Positions 7,393-10,694 of a stretch of 10,694 nt of DNA are shown here, piece by piece. Below the pieces are notes generated by a model, which saw nothing but the letters and a program-made list of their open reading frames with translations, was not told the DNA's origin and ran no database searches. The translations under genes were made by a program, and so were the position numbers. This DNA comes from Oligoflexia bacterium (GTDB lineage Bacteria > Bdellovibrionota > JAFGOL01), in assembly GCA_016926495.1 (NCBI GenBank), contig JAFGOL010000107.1:1-10694 (forward strand), in the 5' to 3' direction. How positions within the stretch are numbered: the stretch's first letter is position 1; each line of letters opens with the position of its first letter.

Positions 7393-7827
7393 ATGATTAA
7401 AAGGTTGCTTTTGGGAAATAAGGGCATGTCTCTTATCGAACTAATGATTGTGCTTATTATAATGGGTATGATTGCCGGTATTGTCGGCAGATCGCTGATG
7501 TCAAGGCTTAGCAAGGCAAAGGTTCAGTCGGCAACCCTTCAGATGAAGGCTTTCCAGACCGCGCTTGGTGACTATTACCTTGATAACGGAATGTATCCCA
7601 CAACCGAACAGGGTCTGGAAGCCCTGATCCAAAAACCGGGTTCAGGTCCGGAACCGACCAGCTACAGCCCCGAAGGATATCTTGACAAGGGAGAGCTTCC
7701 CAAGGATTCATGGGGTAATGATTATATGTACGAGTCGGACGGAGCAAAGTATTCCATAATGTCTTACGGCGCTGACAGAAAGGAAGGCGGTAGCGGATAC
7801 GACAAGGACCTGATTGTAGAGCAATGA
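7393..7827 (+). CDS. gspG: type II secretion system major pseudopilin GspG
   Basis: A 144-aa precursor of the major pseudopilin, which polymerises into the periplasmic pseudopilus. The prepilin peptidase site is after Gly11 (LLLGNKG|MSLIE), giving a 133-residue mature protein with Met at +1 and the conserved Glu at +5 (Glu16). The hydrophobic helix runs to about residue 36. The globular part has the classic GspG features: YYLDNGMYPTTEQGLEAL (61-78), LPKDSWGNDYMYE (102-114) and SYGADRKEGGSGYDKD (124-139). The last two form the calcium-binding loop described for the family, with Asp127, Asp137 and Asp139 as likely contributors. AGGAGGGTG at 7379-7387 is a strong ribosome binding site, fitting the need for many copies. 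Its stop codon overlaps the gspH start. Confidence 0.97.
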   Translation: MIKRLLLGNKGMSLIELMIVLIIMGMIAGIVGRSLMSRLSKAKVQSATLQMKAFQTALGDYYLDNGMYPTTEQGLEALIQKPGSGPEPTSYSPEGYLDKGELPKDSWGNDYMYESDGAKYSIMSYGADRKEGGSGYDKDLIVEQ

Positions 7828-8408
7828 GAAAGGGAGGATTCACCCTTCTTGAGCTTGTAATCGTTCTTGCTATTATTGGAATGGTAGTCGGTATCGGCAT
7901 ACCGCAGATAAAGAGGGTATTCCGTACCAATCTTAAAACAGCTTCGGTCCAGATTGCCGGCATGATCAAGTTCGCGTACGACAGTGCGGTAATAAAACAC
8001 AGGATACACAGGATCGTTTTTGATTTTGACAAGGGTGTGTATTTTCTGGAGATCAGCGAATCCGATGTGCTTATCGCGATCGACGAAGAGGAAGAAAGGG
8101 AAGAAGACGAAGATGGCGAGGCGGATGAAGAGAAAAAGGTACAGAGGAAGGGGTTTGCGCGTGCTGACGGGGAAATGGGTAGAACACTGGTCCTTCCGTC
8201 GGGAATAATGTTTGATAGCGTTGAAAATCTTAATACTAAAAAGAAAATAACCGAAGGTGTCGCTAATCTTTATTTTTTCCCGCAAGGGTACACGGAATCC
8301 CTGATAATCAGACTGACAGGCGGGACAACCAATACGGGCTTTTACTCGATCAGGGTAAATCCCATTAACGCTAAATGTGAAATCGAGGGACGGTATATTG
8401 AGATATAA
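7824..8408 (+). CDS. gspH: type II secretion system minor pseudopilin GspH
   Basis: A 194-aa pseudopilin precursor; GspH sits at or near the tip of the pseudopilus below the GspI-J-K complex. A very short leader (MRKGG) is cut before Phe6, giving the mature start FTLLE with Glu10 at +5. The hydrophobic helix runs to about residue 28. The globular part ends with a GspH-like strand series (YTESLIIRLTGGT...YSIRVNPINAKCEI). Residues 87-103 form an acidic stretch, 14 of 17 being Asp or Glu, inserted between two predicted strands and making the protein somewhat longer than many GspH. The start ATG shares four bases (ATGA) with the gspG stop, implying translational coupling. The call rests on leader, position between gspG and gspI, and size; the globular part of GspH is poorly conserved in general. 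Confidence 0.88.
   Translation: MRKGGFTLLELVIVLAIIGMVVGIGIPQIKRVFRTNLKTASVQIAGMIKFAYDSAVIKHRIHRIVFDFDKGVYFLEISESDVLIAIDEEEEREEDEDGEADEEKKVQRKGFARADGEMGRTLVLPSGIMFDSVENLNTKKKITEGVANLYFFPQGYTESLIIRLTGGTTNTGFYSIRVNPINAKCEIEGRYIEI
8082..8132 (+). repeat. low-complexity purine-rich tract coding the acidic GspH insert
   Basis: A stretch made mostly of GAA, GAG, GAC and GAT codons encodes 14 acidic residues out of 17 (GspH 87-103). It is a compositional tract inside gspH rather than a regular tandem repeat, and the purine-rich strand continues to about 8155. Confidence 0.7.
8385..8389 (+). promoter_or_regulatory. Shine-Dalgarno deciding the gspI start (TTG)
   Basis: GAGGG lies 8 bases before TTG 8398, inside the end of gspH. 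The in-frame GTG at 8377 has no such site upstream and would give a longer leader. Confidence 0.6.
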
Positions 8409-8943
8409 ATCCGCATTTACCCTTGTAGAAGTGCTGATAGCGCTCATGATACTTTCTATAACGCTTGTTACTCTCAGCAGTGGTGAAGGCGTTGTGCTTA
8501 ACGCGACCAGAAAATCCAAACTTGTAACTCTGGCGTCCATTGCCGCAAGAAACCTGATGACAAAAATAGATGTGATGGCGGAAACCAACGGTTTTGAATA
8601 TATCAAGGATCTTCCTGAAAAGGAGGAGAAGGAATTTGAAGAGGAAGACCTCAGGGGATGGAAATGGGAACGGGAGATTAAGGAGGTGAAGTTTCCTGTT
8701 TCCGCGATGATCAATTCGATTATGGCTCAGAGCGGAAACGATGAAGAGGCCGGGGAACCGCAGGATGACCAGATGATCGGAATGATCGCGGACAATTTTG
8801 AAAAGATACTGAATGAGTCGGCGCGGGAGATTACCGTAACGGTTTATTGGCCCGTAAAGGCCGGACAGGCGTTTATGAACCTTAAGGTCGTGTATTATGT
8901 GGTTGATTACAAGGTGGTGCAGAATTATGTTCCGCAGATCTAA
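8398..8943 (+). CDS. gspI: type II secretion system minor pseudopilin GspI
   Basis: A 181-aa pseudopilin precursor; GspI nucleates the tip complex with GspJ and GspK. I choose the TTG start at 8398: it has a well-spaced GAGGG and gives the short leader MRYKSA before FTLVE, with Glu11 at +5. A GTG at 8377 would add seven residues and has no ribosome binding site. The residue before the cleavage site is Ala6 instead of the usual Gly, a substitution prepilin peptidases can accept. The hydrophobic helix ends near residue 27, followed by the GspI-like stretch VTLASIAARNLM (43-54). REITVTVYWP (143-152) and the last strand LKVVYYVVDY fit the family's core. Many GspI proteins have only 120-130 residues; here extra acidic material lies at about 70-135. 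It overlaps gspH by 11 bases. Confidence 0.88.
   Translation: MRYKSAFTLVEVLIALMILSITLVTLSSGEGVVLNATRKSKLVTLASIAARNLMTKIDVMAETNGFEYIKDLPEKEEKEFEEEDLRGWKWEREIKEVKFPVSAMINSIMAQSGNDEEAGEPQDDQMIGMIADNFEKILNESAREITVTVYWPVKAGQAFMNLKVVYYVVDYKVVQNYVPQI
8911..8919 (+). promoter_or_regulatory. Shine-Dalgarno deciding the gspJ start
   Basis: AAGGTGGTG, one mismatch from AAGGAGGTG, ends 7 bases before ATG 8927. It supports that start over the in-frame ATG at 8897, which would put ten extra residues in the leader. Confidence 0.6.
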
Positions 8944-9715
8944 AGGGATGAGCCTGATAGAGGTTATAATAGCCCTTGCCGTATTTTCAATTATATCCCT
9001 GTTTACCGTATCCAGCACCACGCAGGGTTTTAAAATAAGCAAAAAAACCTCGGTGGAGAGTGATTATTATCATACATTGAGAACGGCGCTCAGGCATATT
9101 GAGAGGGACGTTTCTCTGGCTTTTCACGCTTTTTCGGATACAAAACTCGGCGAGCAGTACAGGAAGCAGAAGATAGAGCTTTATCAGCTTAATGACGATT
9201 ATGTCATGGCGTCTGTTTTTATAGGCACCAGGGACAAACTCACTTTTACCTCGTCTTCACACAGGAGGATGTACAGGAACACAAGGGAAACCGATACGTG
9301 CGAGGTGTCATATTATGTTGACAGGGCACTTGATAATCCAGGTGTTAACAATCTTTACAAGAGGGAGTCCGGTTTTATAGACGATAAACTTGAGGAAGGT
9401 GGTAACGTGTATGTACTGGCCTCGGACGTGGAATCGGTTTCATTTAAATATTTTTCCAGCAGAAGTTTTACAAAAGAGGGCAAGTGGCTTGAAAAATGGG
9501 ATTCCACAGAGGGAGATTCCGCCAATACGTTTCCGGAGGCCGTTGAAGTTACCCTGGTGCTTAAACACCCCTTCCTGGAGGACAAAAAACTCACGGTGAT
9601 TGAACAGATCAAGGTATTGAATCCCAATAATAATTCGGTATTGCAGTTGGACAATACAGAGGGACAGCAAAATGTGAGTCAGCCCGCGGAACAATCAGGT
9701 GACGAGAATGAGTAA
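8927..9715 (+). CDS. gspJ: type II secretion system minor pseudopilin GspJ
   Basis: A 262-aa pseudopilin precursor, part of the GspI-J-K tip complex. The leader MFRRSKG is cut before MSLIE, with Glu12 at +5 and a hydrophobic helix to about residue 28. The globular domain has GspJ marks: RTALRHIERDVSLAF (52-66), where an Arg/Asp-containing helix follows the membrane helix; DKLTFTSSSHRR (103-114); EVSYYVD (126-132); LASDVESVSFKYF (164-176); and W(191)...FPEAVEVTLVL (202-212), matching the family's W...LPxaVxvxl ending. A hydrophilic tail of about 30 residues rich in Asn, Gln and Glu follows. I start at ATG 8927 because of its ribosome binding site and standard leader length. It overlaps gspI by 17 bases and gspK by 8. 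Size is above the common figure of about 200 residues. Confidence 0.92.
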   Translation: MFRRSKGMSLIEVIIALAVFSIISLFTVSSTTQGFKISKKTSVESDYYHTLRTALRHIERDVSLAFHAFSDTKLGEQYRKQKIELYQLNDDYVMASVFIGTRDKLTFTSSSHRRMYRNTRETDTCEVSYYVDRALDNPGVNNLYKRESGFIDDKLEEGGNVYVLASDVESVSFKYFSSRSFTKEGKWLEKWDSTEGDSANTFPEAVEVTLVLKHPFLEDKKLTVIEQIKVLNPNNNSVLQLDNTEGQQNVSQPAEQSGDENE

Positions 9716-10694
9716 ACTGCTTAGGAATAGTAACAAGGGTATAGCGCTTCTTATAGTTGTAACCTGCGTGGCGGTTATAACCGTTCTTGTCATTGAGCTT
9801 AATTACAACGCGAGGATATCAACGACCCTTGCGGCCAATTACAAGGATAATCTCAGGGCGTATTACCTGGCAAGATCATCGGTAAATATAGCCCTGTTAA
9901 GGCTCTCCATCCTTAAAAAGATCAGGGGAGCGGATATGGGCGGATTTAAGGTCCCGAACGCCATACTTGATCTTGTCTGGTCGCTGCCCTTTGTTTTTCC
10001 TCCGCCGGAAGCGCTTTTTGTAAGCTCAGAAATAGATGACGAGGCTGATCTCGGAACAAGGGAGATGCTTAAGGAAATTAAGGAAAAGATTAACATATCC
10101 GGCGTGGGTTCGTTTGAACAGGGCATTGAGGGACTTGATTCAAAGCTTAATATAAATATCCTGGCCCAAACCGAGGAGGGGATACAAAAATTCAAGGAAA
10201 TAATGGGTACTCATTACGCGAACAAGATAGAATCGGACGAATCTTTCGGACACAGGTACCCCATCGAGTATTTTGATGAAATGCTTAATAATATAGTGGA
10301 TTGGATAGACACCGACACCGATTCAAGGAACGGAGGTGACGAAAATAACTATTACGAAAGGCAGAACCCTCCGTATTCAGCCAGAAATTCGGCAATGCTT
10401 ACAATCAGCGAGATGCATATGATAGAGGGTATGACGGATGAATTGTGCGACTTCATATCCCCAATCATTACGGTATTTTCCTCGGGTTCCATCAATGTTA
10501 ACAATTCGGAAATAGATATGATCAAGGTAATTGACAACAGGTTAAGTGACGAGGAGATCAGGCTTTTCAGGGAAAGGCTTGAGCAGGAAGGCCCTTTTGA
10601 AGATGAAACCGAACTCAGGACATGGATTGGGCAGAATACGGCAATAACTTCAACAAATTTTAATCCCATGCAGATTCCTCTTTCCTTTGAAGAA
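9708..10694 (+). CDS. gspK: type II secretion system minor pseudopilin GspK (3' end beyond window)
   Basis: The first 329 residues of GspK, the largest minor pseudopilin, thought to cap the pseudopilus tip. The frame is open to the last base. The leader MSKLLRNSNKG is cut before IALLI; position +5 is Ile16, and lack of Glu5 is normal for GspK. The hydrophobic helix runs to about residue 30, followed by RAYYLARSSVNIALLRL (50-66), the usual helix after the membrane part. The diagnostic block is at 195-242: VDWIDTD (198-204), GGDENNYYERQNPPYSARN (209-227), then ISEMHMIEGM (233-242). This corresponds to the family's DWxDxD...GaExxyY...pPY...N...EL..v.G and includes calcium-type acidic residues. 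AGGTGA at 9697-9702 is 5 bases before the ATG. It overlaps gspJ by 8 bases. gspL and gspM would be expected downstream. Confidence 0.95.
   Translation, partial: MSKLLRNSNKGIALLIVVTCVAVITVLVIELNYNARISTTLAANYKDNLRAYYLARSSVNIALLRLSILKKIRGADMGGFKVPNAILDLVWSLPFVFPPPEALFVSSEIDDEADLGTREMLKEIKEKINISGVGSFEQGIEGLDSKLNINILAQTEEGIQKFKEIMGTHYANKIESDESFGHRYPIEYFDEMLNNIVDWIDTDTDSRNGGDENNYYERQNPPYSARNSAMLTISEMHMIEGMTDELCDFISPIITVFSSGSINVNNSEIDMIKVIDNRLSDEEIRLFRERLEQEGPFEDETELRTWIGQNTAITSTNFNPMQIPLSFEE

Noticed and set aside
7764..8714. Long - strand open frame (316 codons) opposite gspH and gspI
   Set aside because: It lies antisense to clearly recognisable pseudopilin genes, its predicted protein is low-complexity and shows no family features, and no ribosome binding site stands out.
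8371..9042. - strand open frame (223 codons) opposite gspI and gspJ
   Set aside because: Antisense to supported genes; composition is that of a mirrored reading frame.
1306..10694. Reading the operon as a type IV pilus system
   Set aside because: GspE and GspF have pilus homologues, but the PDZ-type GspC, the N0-N3 secretin, the GspG calcium loop and a GspK with the DWxD...YY block are specific to type II secretion.
1..10694. tRNA, rRNA, CRISPR array, insertion sequence or rho-independent terminator
   Set aside because: No regularly spaced repeats, transposase features, tRNA-like stems or GC-stem plus T-run structure were seen; the T-runs near 447, 492 and 542 are within coding sequence and lack preceding stems.

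Overview
The window is almost entirely one type II secretion system (T2SS, general secretory pathway) operon read on the + strand: gspC-gspD-gspE-gspF-gspG-gspH-gspI-gspJ-gspK, from 1306 to the right edge, where gspK is cut off. A secretin, an inner-membrane clamp protein and a full pseudopilin set point to a diderm (Gram-negative-type) bacterium. Ile is often ATA and Arg often AGG, and several genes have strong Shine-Dalgarno sites. The gene order and protein types resemble the deltaproteobacterial grade (Desulfobacterota, Bdellovibrionota) or a related uncultured phylum. I cannot place it more closely.

Left part (1-1189, - strand): two small genes, 8 bases apart, probably co-transcribed leftwards. 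The upstream one (818-1189) resembles the C-terminal part of a nucleotidyltransferase fold but lacks the catalytic signature. The downstream one (75-809) looks like a compact, divergent relative of the 2-hydroxyacyl-CoA dehydratase D-component / benzoyl-CoA reductase family. Another - strand reading frame may begin at 71 and leave the window. None of these has an obvious link to secretion.

Centre (1190-1305): a 116-base AT-rich divergent intergenic region. On the - strand it holds a good sigma-70-type promoter whose predicted start point falls on the ATG of the 123-aa gene, suggesting a leaderless mRNA. On the + strand it holds a perfect TATAAT and a strong ribosome binding site for gspC.

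Right part (1306-10694): GspD is the outer-membrane channel and GspC links it to the inner-membrane platform. GspE is the cytoplasmic ATPase and GspF the polytopic platform protein. GspG is the major pseudopilin, and GspH, I, J and K are the minor pseudopilins that form the tip. gspG to gspK are joined by stop/start overlaps of 4, 11, 17 and 8 bases, as expected for coupled translation. For gspE, gspI and gspJ the longest open frame is not the best gene model; start sites were moved using ribosome binding sites and prepilin leader length. gspL, gspM, gspN and the prepilin peptidase gene are not in the window.

This is mainly a conventional secretion operon. The less ordinary points are a tandem c-di-GMP-binding-type (MshEN) motif in GspE, a strongly acidic insert in GspH, an enlarged GspI with Ala before its cleavage site, and the unusual leftward gene pair.
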